From: Dyella silvatica
Lineage (GTDB): Bacteria; Pseudomonadota; Gammaproteobacteria; Xanthomonadales; Rhodanobacteraceae
Reading direction: 5' to 3'
NCBI RefSeq assembly: GCF_026283955.1
Contig: NZ_JAPDPE010000001.1
Location: 87,913-151,912, forward strand
Length of the DNA: 64,000 bases
A model generated the notes under the pieces. That model did no database searches and was not told the origin of the DNA. It saw only the letters and a program-made list of their open reading frames with translations. Shown here piece after piece: positions 37,466 to 45,754 of this stretch (position 1 is its first letter; the number at the start of each line of letters is the position of its first letter). Position numbers and translations under genes: made by a program.

Positions 37466-39483
37466 GCCGTCGTCATTTGATCTTCAGTGCCTTGCTGGCC
37501 GCAGGCCTGGTGGCCGGCGCCGGCACGGTGTCCGCCGCCGATATTCGCATCGTCAATCAAGACGTCGGCACCAAAAAAGGCTTGGATGACCCCACTCCGA
37601 CGTCAGCGGTAGGCGGCAATCCGGGCAAGACGCGCGGCGAACAGGCCCTGATCGTGTTTCGGTTTGCAGCGGATCTGTGGGGCGCGGTGCTTAAGAGCGA
37701 TGTGCCGATCATCAACAACGCGACATTCAAGGAGCTCGCCTGCACCGCGGATACCGGCGTGCTGGGTTCGGCGGGCACCAAGGGTACCTTTTTTTTCAAG
37801 AATCCCCCGCCGGCAGGCGCGTTGAGCGGCGTGTGGTACCACTCGGCGCTGAGCGACGCACTGGCCGGCGAAGATATCGATGCCGGCGAGGCGGATATCC
37901 AAAGCCGGTTCAACGGCAAGATGGGTAGCTCCGGCTGCATGGAAGGCATGTCCTGGTATTTCGGCCTGGATGGCAAGACGCCTTCCGGTCAAATCAATTT
38001 CCTCAACGTCGTGCTGCATGAAATGGCCCATGGCCTGGGCTTCTCCGGCTTCAACAATCTGGCCACGGGTCAGCAGCTGGAGGGTGATGACGACGTAAGG
38101 CGCCCGGATATTTATTCCACCTTCGTGTTCGATAACACGCAAAACAAGAAGTTTTACGACCTGACTGAAAATGAGCGCATTGCCTCGGTGCGGAATGACG
38201 ACAACCTGGTGTTTACCGGTAGGCTTGTCACCGTACAGGCGCCGGATGCCTTGCAGCGTACGTCGGCGGTGAGAATCAGCGCACCCGCGGCGGCGGCTGG
38301 CAGCTACGAGTTTTCGCAGGCCACTTTTGGGCCGGCGGCGACAGATAGCAATTTCACCGGCCCGATCGTGCAGGCGGTTTCGGGCGCCAATCTGTATGAC
38401 AGCTGTGCGGTGTTGACCAATGCGGCCGAACTATCCGGGCGTATTGCGCTGATCGATCGCGGCAATTGCGAAATCGTGTCCAAGGCACTCAAAGCCCAGG
38501 CCGCAGGCGCCACGGGCGTGTTGCTGGTCAATGACCGGAGCGGTGTAATGACTCCTGGCGGCGGCTTGTTGGGGCGGTTTGTGACCATTCCGGTGGGAAT
38601 GGTCAGCCAACTCGATGGCAACGAGCTCAAGGCGAATCTTGTCGGTCTCACCGCCAATGGCGTCGGTCTTGGTGACACTCTTGCCGGCGCCGACGCCGAG
38701 GGTCGTGTGAAGTTGTATGCGCCAACGACGCTGGCCCGGGGATCGTCGTTCTCTCATTACGACACCCGGCTGACCCCGAATGCGTTGATGGAGTATGCGA
38801 TCAACGAGTCCCTGGTCGGGCAGATCGATCTGGATCTGACCCCCGCGCTGTTCCAGGATCTTGGTTGGAAGCTCAACTACACCACGCAGAAGTTGCTGAC
38901 TTGCGATAGCGGCATCCCGACCTTGGTGCCCGGTGGCGTCATCATCGGTGCCAATGTGCTGGGTAATGCGAAGACTGCCGCCGCTGGCGCGGCAAGCCTG
39001 GCTGACTATCGCACTGCGATGCAGACTTACGCCGCGAATCTGGCCGCCAACGGGCTGATTACCCAGGCGCAGGCCAGCAGCCTCAATGCGTGCCTTAGCG
39101 ATGCCGAGCTGCAAAAGCAGTACACCGCATGGGGCAGCGGTGGCGGTACACCCGCCGAGCCGACAGCGGTAGCACTCAGCAATGGCGTGACATTGAGCGG
39201 CCAGTCCGGTGCAGCCGATGGCGTACTGGTTTACAAGCTCGACGTACCCGCCGGTGCCCGCGCCTTGAACTTGCGCACCTTTGGCGGCAGTGGCGATGTG
39301 TCGCTGTACGTAAAACTGGGCTCGATACCGACCGCCACCGACAACACCTACCGATCGGAACGCAGCGGCAATAGCCAGTCGGTGGTGGTGGCGCGTCCAG
39401 CCGCCGGCACCTATTACCTGAAACTCATCGGCGTAAAAGCGTTTGCCGGCGTCAGTGTACAGGGCAACTACACCGTACCTTGA
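37462..39483 (+). CDS. Secreted zinc metallopeptidase with PA and PPC domains
   Basis: 673 residues. Signal peptide MSRRHLIFSALLAAGLVAGAGTVSA. The zinc site is VVLHEMAHGLGFSGF (residues about 190-204), an HExxHxxGF type. A PA domain (residues about 285-395: IALIDRGNCEIVSKALKAQAAGATGVLLVND) interrupts the peptidase region. An Ala-rich linker and a C-terminal PPC-like beta-sandwich (LSNGVTLSGQSGAADGVLVYKLDV to the end) follow. PPC domains are common on type II secreted enzymes, and an 11-gene type II operon begins 6.3 kb downstream, so it is a plausible substrate. The third zinc ligand is not obvious. Confidence 0.88.
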   Translation: MSRRHLIFSALLAAGLVAGAGTVSAADIRIVNQDVGTKKGLDDPTPTSAVGGNPGKTRGEQALIVFRFAADLWGAVLKSDVPIINNATFKELACTADTGVLGSAGTKGTFFFKNPPPAGALSGVWYHSALSDALAGEDIDAGEADIQSRFNGKMGSSGCMEGMSWYFGLDGKTPSGQINFLNVVLHEMAHGLGFSGFNNLATGQQLEGDDDVRRPDIYSTFVFDNTQNKKFYDLTENERIASVRNDDNLVFTGRLVTVQAPDALQRTSAVRISAPAAAAGSYEFSQATFGPAATDSNFTGPIVQAVSGANLYDSCAVLTNAAELSGRIALIDRGNCEIVSKALKAQAAGATGVLLVNDRSGVMTPGGGLLGRFVTIPVGMVSQLDGNELKANLVGLTANGVGLGDTLAGADAEGRVKLYAPTTLARGSSFSHYDTRLTPNALMEYAINESLVGQIDLDLTPALFQDLGWKLNYTTQKLLTCDSGIPTLVPGGVIIGANVLGNAKTAAAGAASLADYRTAMQTYAANLAANGLITQAQASSLNACLSDAELQKQYTAWGSGGGTPAEPTAVALSNGVTLSGQSGAADGVLVYKLDVPAGARALNLRTFGGSGDVSLYVKLGSIPTATDNTYRSERSGNSQSVVVARPAAGTYYLKLIGVKAFAGVSVQGNYTVP

Positions 39484-39504
39484 TGTTTGTGCGACAGGGT
39501 GGCT

Positions 39505-39529
39505 CCCGCGCCGCAGCTAGCGGCGCGGG
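39505..39529 (+). terminator. Hairpin after the metallopeptidase gene
   Basis: Perfect 10-bp stem CCCGCGCCGC/GCGGCGCGGG with a 5-nt loop, 21 bp after the stop. There is no T-run, so it may be a Rho-linked 3' end. Confidence 0.5.
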
Positions 39530-39945
39530 GGTACCGAGATCTGGCCTGCTGGGTAGCGTCGCGATCGGTCAGGCCGACGGAGAAACATCGAGACCCGTAG
39601 GAGGACGGCGCCCTAACGCAATCAGTGTGAGCTTCAAACGGGGGTATGCCATGGCACCTTCGCTGGAGGCATGCACGTTGGACTTCATCCGCGCCATGCC
39701 GTGGATGTGACTCGGGCGAGCCCCGGCCGAGTGGAACCCGGTCCATCTATACGTCGCGCCGGCGACTGGCTTCATTCGCTTCGCTGGTCGGCGGCTACGC
39801 CATCCATGGCATAGGCGATCAACGATTTGAATAGACGTTTATGTATCCATCGATCGATCCCGTGAAAGGGCGCCTTGCAAGGCGCCGAGTGGGTCGCCGC
39901 TGCGACCACCTGATCGATTGAAGGAATCAATCTGGAGTATTTCTG
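39530..39945. other. Intergenic region before the adhesin gene
   Basis: About 415 bp. The first 300 bp show no gene or repeat I can support. The last part contains the structured leader (39853-39918) and the GGAG ribosome site (39934-39937) of the adhesin gene. Confidence 0.45.
39853..39918 (+). ncRNA. Structured leader of the adhesin gene (candidate regulatory RNA)
   Basis: An outer stem pairs ATCGATC (39853-39859) with GATCGAT (39912-39918). Inside it lie two hairpins: GGCGCC-TTGCAA-GGCGCC (39869-39886, fully self-complementary) and GGTCGC-CGCT-GCGACC (39892-39907). This multibranch fold ends 15 nt before the GGAG ribosome site. It does not match the c-di-GMP-I core or other riboswitch consensus I know. 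Function unknown. Confidence 0.5.
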
Positions 39946-42900
39946 GTGAATAAGATCTACAACAAAGTGTGGAGCAAGTCGCAAGCTAGGCTGGTGGTGG
40001 CCAGTGAATTTGCCAAGGCCGGCGGCAAGGGCGGTTCGCCTCGGCGTTTTCGCGCATCAAGGCCGTTGGCTGCCGCCGCACTGCTGACCTTGGGTTTGTT
40101 GCCAGTGCATGCAACCGATGCCCCGGCGGTAAATGCCAAGCCGCAGGATGTGCAGGTTGGCAGTCAGTACTTTGTTGCGGGCGGCGCGCAAGATGGCAGT
40201 GACGATGCCGCTGCCTTCGGCACACACAGCACAGCGGGTGGCGCAAACAGCATCGGCAATGCCAGCGAAAGCACCGCGTACGGCTACAACAGCTTTGCCA
40301 ACGACAGCAACAGCACGGCCATCGGTGCCGGCGCAAGCGCCTTTGGCATGGGCGCCTCGGCGCTTGGCAGCGGCGCCAATACCGCCGCCGATTACAGTAT
40401 CGCCGCCGGTTATGGCGCGACCACTTCGGGTGCCTACGGCGCAGCTTATGGTGCCAACGCCGAGGCGATCGCCTTGGGCAGCGCCGCGCTGGGTGCGCAA
40501 TCGAAGGCCAGTGCCACGCAGGCCACGGCGATCGGTTATCGCGCGGTTGCCAATGACGCCGACAGCACAGCGGTTGGAGCGGGCGTGAACGCCTTCGGCA
40601 TCGGTGCATCGGCGCTTGGCGGCGGTGCGAGTACCAGCGCCGATTACGCCACCGCTATCGGTTACCGCGCGATGGCCAGCGGTGTGCGCAGTGTCGCTTA
40701 TGGCGCGCAGGCCAGCGCCGACGCCGATGACAGCAGCGCATTTGGCGCCGGCAGCGCGGCTTTCGGCAAGCGCAGCACCGCAGGTGGTGCCAACAGCATT
40801 GCCAATGCCGACGAGAGCTCGGCCTATGGCTACAACAGCTTTGCCAATGCCGCCAACAGCACGGCAGTCGGCGCGGGTGCGAACGCTTTCGGCATCGGTG
40901 CGACGGTGCTCGGCAGCGGTGCGAATACCGCGGCCGATTACGCCACCGCGGCAGGTTACGGCGCGACGGCCAGCGGTGTGCGCAGCGCAGCTTACGGCAT
41001 GGCCGCACAGGCGCTTGGTTCGAACAGCCTGGCGCTGGGTGCGCAGGCCAGCGCCGATGCCGAAGACAGCACGGCATCTGGCGCCGGTAGTGCGGCTTTC
41101 GGCAAGCGCAGCACGGCAGGTGGTGCCAACAGCATTGCCAATGCCGACGACAGTTCGGCCTATGGCTACAACAGCTTTGCCAATGATGCCAACAGCACGG
41201 CAGTCGGCGCGGGTGCGAATGCCTTCGGGGTCGGGGCATCGGCCATCGGCAGTGGCGCCAATACAACAGCCAACTACGCCACCGCCAGCGGCTATAACGC
41301 ATTAGCTGCGGGCTTCAACAGCGCCGCTTATGGCGCCGCTGCACAGGCGACCGGCGCAAGCAGTATTGCGGTCGGTGGGGCTGCGGTCGATGCGACAGGC
41401 GTGGCTTTGCTGAAAAACTCCGGTGGTCAGCCGGTCGAGAGGGCGGCCAGCAGTGAGGGCGTCGCGGCGACCGCCGTGGGTGCTAGTGCATCGGCGGGTG
41501 GTTTTGGTGGCGCCGCGTTGGGTGTTGGCGCGAGTTCCGACGGCTTCTTGTCGACGGCGGTCGGCGCATTGACGAATGCGCAGGGTAGCCGGGCCATTGC
41601 GATTGGCGCGCAAAGCTCTGCGTTGGAGAGTGGCAGCGTGGCGATCGGCAGCGGCGCGGCATCATTCCGCAAGCAGTCGATAGCGATTGGCGCGTCGAGC
41701 GTGGTGAAAGCGGATTTCAGTACGGCGCTGGGTTCGGCTGCCAATATTTCCGCCGAAAACGGGGTGGCCCTCGGTCAGGGCGCGACGGTGACGGCTAAGG
41801 GTAGCGTTGCGTTGGGCTATAGCTCAGTGGCTGATCGCGAAAACACCGTATCGGTGGGCCAGGTCGGCAGTGAGCGGCAGTTAGCGAATGTGGCCGCTGG
41901 CTCGCAAAGCACGGATGCGGTCAACGTGGGGCAATTGCAGGCGGCTATCGGCGGCGTGAATGGCGTGTTGGATAACGCCATCGTCTACGACGATGCGAGT
42001 AAGGCACAAGTCACTCTGGGCGGTTCGGGCGGGACGACGCTTGGCCATGTCAAAGCCGGCATACGCAGCGACGATGCCGCCACGGCGGGGCAGGTGCAGA
42101 ACGTGCTGGATTTGATCGGCGGTGGCGCCAGCTTGACGCCTAGCGGTAGCGTCGCCGCGGCGGGCTTCAGCATGCAAGGCGGCAACTACGCGACGGTGGG
42201 TGGCGCATTGGCTGCATTGGACGGGGTGATGAGCGGGGCGCTCGGCAGTATCGGCAGCATGCGCGATGAACTGCAAACCATTCAAAACTACATCGGTAAC
42301 GGCGGCTTTCTCGGGCGTGGCGTGATCGCCGTCGATGGCACCGATCCGGCGTCGGTGTCGAGTGGATCGAAGGGCGTGGCGTTGGGCTCTGCGGCCAAGT
42401 CTGGCGGCGATCACGGTACCTCGGTCGGTGGCGACAGCTACGCCGCCGGTCCCAACGATACGGCGATCGGCGGCAATGCCAAGGTCAATGCCGATGGCAG
42501 TACGGCGGTGGGCGCCAACAGCACGATCAGCGCGAACGCGACCAACGCGGTTGCCGTGGGTGAAAGCAGCTCGGTGAGTGCGGCTTCGGCGACGGCGATC
42601 GGTCAGGGCGCTTCCGCTACGGCCGTCGGTGCGGTGGCGTTGGGCCAGGGCTCGCTGGCTGACCGCGCCAACAGCGTATCCGTGGGCACGGCCGCCAATC
42701 AGCGTCAAATCACCAACGTCGCTGCCGCCACGCAAGCTACCGATGCGGCCAATCTCGGCCAGGTACAAGAGGCGCTGACCACCGCCAAGACGTATGCCGA
42801 TGCGGGCGATCAGAAAACCTTGCAGCAGTCCAAAACCTATACCGATCAAAAGCTGGGCGGGTTTGCCAGCAATAGCGACCTGAATGCAATGCGCGATCGG

Positions 42901-43164
42901 GTCAACACCCAATTTCATGAGGTCAACACGCGCTTGAGTCGCGTCGGTGCGATGGGCGCGGCGATGGCGCAGATGGCATTCAGCACGCAAGGCATCAACA
43001 CGGCTAATCGCGTCGGTGCCGGTGTGGGCGGATATCGGGGACAGGCTGCTTTGGCGGTTGGCTATTCAAGACAATTGACGCCGCATGCCAATCTGACGTT
43101 TGGCGCATCGATCGCCGGAGGCGGGGAGAACTCCGGCGGCGTGGGTATCGGCATGGGCTGGTAG
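39946..43164 (+). CDS. Trimeric autotransporter adhesin (YadA-like)
   Basis: 1072 residues from GTG 39946 (GGAG 8 nt upstream). The extended signal peptide region begins MNKIYNKVWSKSQARLVVAS, and a hydrophobic core (PLAAAALLTLGLLPVHA) follows. Residues about 75-650 are YadA-head (Hep_Hag) repeats, seen as SxAxGxxAxAxxxxSxAxG; stalk and neck motifs (AAGSQSTDAVNVGQL; AAATQATDAANLGQV) appear twice. The last 70 residues form the YadA membrane anchor ending GVGIGMGW. Such proteins trimerise on the outer membrane and bind host or other surfaces, self-secreting through the anchor. It lies between two secreted peptidase genes. Confidence 0.95.
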   Translation: MNKIYNKVWSKSQARLVVASEFAKAGGKGGSPRRFRASRPLAAAALLTLGLLPVHATDAPAVNAKPQDVQVGSQYFVAGGAQDGSDDAAAFGTHSTAGGANSIGNASESTAYGYNSFANDSNSTAIGAGASAFGMGASALGSGANTAADYSIAAGYGATTSGAYGAAYGANAEAIALGSAALGAQSKASATQATAIGYRAVANDADSTAVGAGVNAFGIGASALGGGASTSADYATAIGYRAMASGVRSVAYGAQASADADDSSAFGAGSAAFGKRSTAGGANSIANADESSAYGYNSFANAANSTAVGAGANAFGIGATVLGSGANTAADYATAAGYGATASGVRSAAYGMAAQALGSNSLALGAQASADAEDSTASGAGSAAFGKRSTAGGANSIANADDSSAYGYNSFANDANSTAVGAGANAFGVGASAIGSGANTTANYATASGYNALAAGFNSAAYGAAAQATGASSIAVGGAAVDATGVALLKNSGGQPVERAASSEGVAATAVGASASAGGFGGAALGVGASSDGFLSTAVGALTNAQGSRAIAIGAQSSALESGSVAIGSGAASFRKQSIAIGASSVVKADFSTALGSAANISAENGVALGQGATVTAKGSVALGYSSVADRENTVSVGQVGSERQLANVAAGSQSTDAVNVGQLQAAIGGVNGVLDNAIVYDDASKAQVTLGGSGGTTLGHVKAGIRSDDAATAGQVQNVLDLIGGGASLTPSGSVAAAGFSMQGGNYATVGGALAALDGVMSGALGSIGSMRDELQTIQNYIGNGGFLGRGVIAVDGTDPASVSSGSKGVALGSAAKSGGDHGTSVGGDSYAAGPNDTAIGGNAKVNADGSTAVGANSTISANATNAVAVGESSSVSAASATAIGQGASATAVGAVALGQGSLADRANSVSVGTAANQRQITNVAAATQATDAANLGQVQEALTTAKTYADAGDQKTLQQSKTYTDQKLGGFASNSDLNAMRDRVNTQFHEVNTRLSRVGAMGAAMAQMAFSTQGINTANRVGAGVGGYRGQAALAVGYSRQLTPHANLTFGASIAGGGENSGGVGIGMGW
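40687..41310 (+). repeat. Long internal repeats in the adhesin head
   Basis: Two copies of a roughly 336-bp unit each carry GSAAFGKRSTAGGANSIANA, then YGYNSFAN and NSTAVGAGANAFG; they start the block at about 40780 and 41116. A more diverged first copy begins near 40228. DNA identity is high, so recombination between copies could change head length. Confidence 0.8.
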
Positions 43165-43723
43165 GCGCGGCGAGCTTGGCTGGCAGGTAAGGCAAACGTC
43201 GGTGCAGCGTGAGGAGCCGGTCCGCGAGGGCTGGCTCTTTACGTTGTCGTGAGTAAATTTCTTGCGAAAAATCGATCTTAAGAAACGTAATTTCACGTCA
43301 TCATCACGTTGCGCGTCTAACTATCAGCACGCGCCGCCGGCCATGATGATGCATCACTCATCGGGCAATGGTCGCCTGGATACCGTGGGCTTTGGCGGGT
43401 TTTCCGTCGAAATACCTGGTTTTTCGGGCGTGGGGGATTTTGCGATAACGCGCCGATACAGCGGTGGGGATCGCTGATTGCCGTGGCTCCCGCGCAGGCA
43501 AATTTTTGCGGACATCATCGCCATTGGCGCGAAAAAGTGTCCGCTGCCGTCCATTCGGACCGCCTTGGATGGGCCGTCCGTTTGTTGTGAAACCACTTGA
43601 GGGCCTTACGGACGAGGCAACCCGCGAACGCAAGAGGGGGGATGTTGCACCGGGTTGGTCATTGAAAGGGATGTTGCCAAACACCTCGCCTCCATACATC
43701 CAGTGTTATTTGAGGGGATACCA
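43165..43723. other. 559-bp region between adhesin and S8 protease genes
   Basis: It contains TTCGCAAGAAAT (minus strand, 43257-43268), a weak GAGCC...GGCTC-TTT hairpin after the adhesin gene, and a longer leader-like segment with a stem at 43508-43544. The protease frame is open from 43655 but the signal peptide begins at 43724. No separate gene is supported. Confidence 0.45.
43508..43544 (+). other. Stem-loop in the putative leader of the S8 protease gene
   Basis: GCGGACA (43508-43514) pairs perfectly with TGTCCGC (43538-43544) around an inner CGCC-ATT-GGCG hairpin. A second CGGAC/GTCCG stem follows near 43557-43582. Confidence 0.4.
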
Positions 43724-45352
43724 ATGAAATCGCATGTGCAACTGAAGCTACTTGCCGCATCTTTGCTGCTGGCCTTTTCGGCATCTGCCGCCGCCAGTGA
43801 TTTTTCGACCTCTACGCCACCCGTCACGGCGAGCAATTACGACGTCAGTTCGTTGCAGAACGATAAAACCTACAGCGGCATCATCATCACCTACAAAGAC
43901 GGCAGCACGGAGCGCTCCAATGCCAGCGCCGCCATACAAAACGTCGGCGTGGCCGTGACCCGGGCCAAGCGCGCGTTGAACGCAGGGGGAGCCTCGTTCA
44001 ATGCCTCATCGAACAAAACCGTTAGCGTGCATTACGCGCGCAAGCTGGCCGCGGGCGCAGACCTGGTGCGTACCGCGCGCCCGTTGACGTCGGTGGAGGC
44101 CTCGGCGCTGATCAAGCAGATCGCGGCCGACCCCTCGGTGGCCTTTGTCGAGCCGGAGTTCATGCTGCAGGCGGTGGATACCGTGGCTCCAGCGGATGCG
44201 GCAACGTTCGTCACGCCCGACGACCCGTACTACGGCAAATATCAGTGGGACTACCTCACAGCCGTTGGCGACAATTTCTTCGACAGCAGCCTTAACGCCA
44301 ATGTCGCCAACTGGGGCGGCGCCAATATCCAGAACGCCTGGAGCCTGGCCGACGGCACCGGTGTGGTGATTGCCAGCCTGGACACCGGGGTGACTCAGCA
44401 TCCGGACCTGGACCTGAGCCTGGCCGATGATGGCTACGACTTTATTTCCACCGCATCGGTATCGGGGCGTTCCAGCGACGGCCGGGTTTCCGGCGGCTGG
44501 GATACCGGCGACTGGGTCACGGCGGGGCAGTGCGGCGTCAACAAACCGGCTAAAAACAGCAGCTGGCACGGCACCCATGTGTTCGGCACGGCCGGCGGCG
44601 AACTGACCAACAACACCGCCGGCATGGCCGGCACGGCGTTCAATGCACAGGTGTTGCCGGTACGCGTGCTGGGTCATTGCGGCGGTTCCAATGCAGATAT
44701 CGCCGATGCGATTACCTGGGCTTCCGGCGGTACTGTGTCGGGTGTTCCGGCCAATACGCATCCGGCCAAGGTCATCAGCCTGAGCCTGGGCGGCGCAGGC
44801 ACCTGCTCGTCGACCAGCGTGCTGGGCAAGGCCATCACCGGGGCGATTGGCCGTGGTGCGGCGGTGATCGTGGCTGCCGGCAATGACAACGCCAATGTGT
44901 CTGGCTTTTCACCGGCCAGCTGCGCCGGCGTGGTGGCGGTGGCCGCTACCGGCATCAGCAGTACCCGCGCTTACTACTCCAACTATGGCGCCGGCATCAC
45001 CCTGGCGGCACCGGGCGGTGGCGTGTACAAGAACGATGCTTCCAGCGGCACCCAGGTCAACACGGGCTTTATCTGGTCGACCATCAATGCGGGTACCACC
45101 ACGCCGACCACCGCCACCTACGGCGGCATGGCCGGTACCTCGCAGGCCACCCCGCATGTGGCTGGCGTGGTCGCCTTGATGCAGAGCTATCGCCTGGCGC
45201 TGGGCAAGGCCTTATTGTCGTCGGCGCAGGTGACCTCGGTGCTGAAATCGACCGCCGCGGCACCGCACGTGGCCGCCAGCACCTCGAAGCCGATCGGCGC
45301 GGGCCTGCTCGATGCCTATAACGCCGTGCAGACGGCGGGTAGCCAGCCCTGA
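43724..45352 (+). CDS. Secreted S8 (subtilisin-like) serine protease
   Basis: 542 residues from ATG 43724. Signal peptide MKSHVQLKLLAASLLLAFSASAAA. An N-terminal propeptide (I9-like, about residues 30-150) ends near VEPEFMLQAV. The catalytic triad is visible: Asp in IASLDTGVTQHPD, His in SSWHGTHVFGT, Ser in GGMAGTSQATPHVAGV; oxyanion Asn is in VAAGNDNAN. There is no C-terminal PPC domain. It resembles extracellular proteases of Xanthomonas secreted by type II systems, and the type II operon starts 402 bp downstream. Confidence 0.95.
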   Translation: MKSHVQLKLLAASLLLAFSASAAASDFSTSTPPVTASNYDVSSLQNDKTYSGIIITYKDGSTERSNASAAIQNVGVAVTRAKRALNAGGASFNASSNKTVSVHYARKLAAGADLVRTARPLTSVEASALIKQIAADPSVAFVEPEFMLQAVDTVAPADAATFVTPDDPYYGKYQWDYLTAVGDNFFDSSLNANVANWGGANIQNAWSLADGTGVVIASLDTGVTQHPDLDLSLADDGYDFISTASVSGRSSDGRVSGGWDTGDWVTAGQCGVNKPAKNSSWHGTHVFGTAGGELTNNTAGMAGTAFNAQVLPVRVLGHCGGSNADIADAITWASGGTVSGVPANTHPAKVISLSLGGAGTCSSTSVLGKAITGAIGRGAAVIVAAGNDNANVSGFSPASCAGVVAVAATGISSTRAYYSNYGAGITLAAPGGGVYKNDASSGTQVNTGFIWSTINAGTTTPTTATYGGMAGTSQATPHVAGVVALMQSYRLALGKALLSSAQVTSVLKSTAAAPHVAASTSKPIGAGLLDAYNAVQTAGSQP

Positions 45353-45754
45353 TCTGAATCAGTTCTGAGATCAGCCAGCTTCGCCATAAAACACCCTCCC
45401 CTGCATGCGGGGGAGGGTCGGGGGTGGGGTAAGCGCCCGCGCAAAACGTTTACTACTCTTCAGCGGGTAGTGAGTGTTCAGTCGAACTGAAGCGCAAGGC
45501 CACTGAAGCGGCGGTAGAGCATTTTTGCCCTGCGCAGGTTTCAGCGTTGGCCCATAAGAAGGAGGTCGCCGCGGCAAGGCATCGTGGGGGACATCGGCCG
45601 TTTCAGGCGACACGCATGACAGCGTTCGTGACGAAACCGTGATGACCGCGCGCGCAATGTTCGACAAATATGCTACCTATGGCTGTTCCTGTGTCATGGA
45701 AGCGATGCATGATGCGTCGTGGACATGGGTCCGCATTCGGAATGAGGTAGTGGC
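45353..45754. other. Intergenic region before the type II secretion operon
   Basis: 402 bp. It holds one copy of the dispersed GGGGAGGG repeat at 45388-45432 and presumably the promoter for the 11-gene operon. No clear operator or sigma70 pair was identified. GAGG lies about 8 nt before the gspE ATG. Confidence 0.45.
45388..45432. repeat. Dispersed CCCTCCCCTGC/GCGGGGGAGGG intergenic repeat
   Basis: CCCTCCCCTGCATGCGGGGGAGGG followed by TCGGGGGTGGGGT; same family as the copies at 1749-1893 and 6461-6562, same orientation. Confidence 0.75.

Noticed and set aside
39853..39918. c-di-GMP-I (GEMM) riboswitch
   Set aside because: The GGGCAAACC and GGGACGCAAAGCC core segments of that class are absent.
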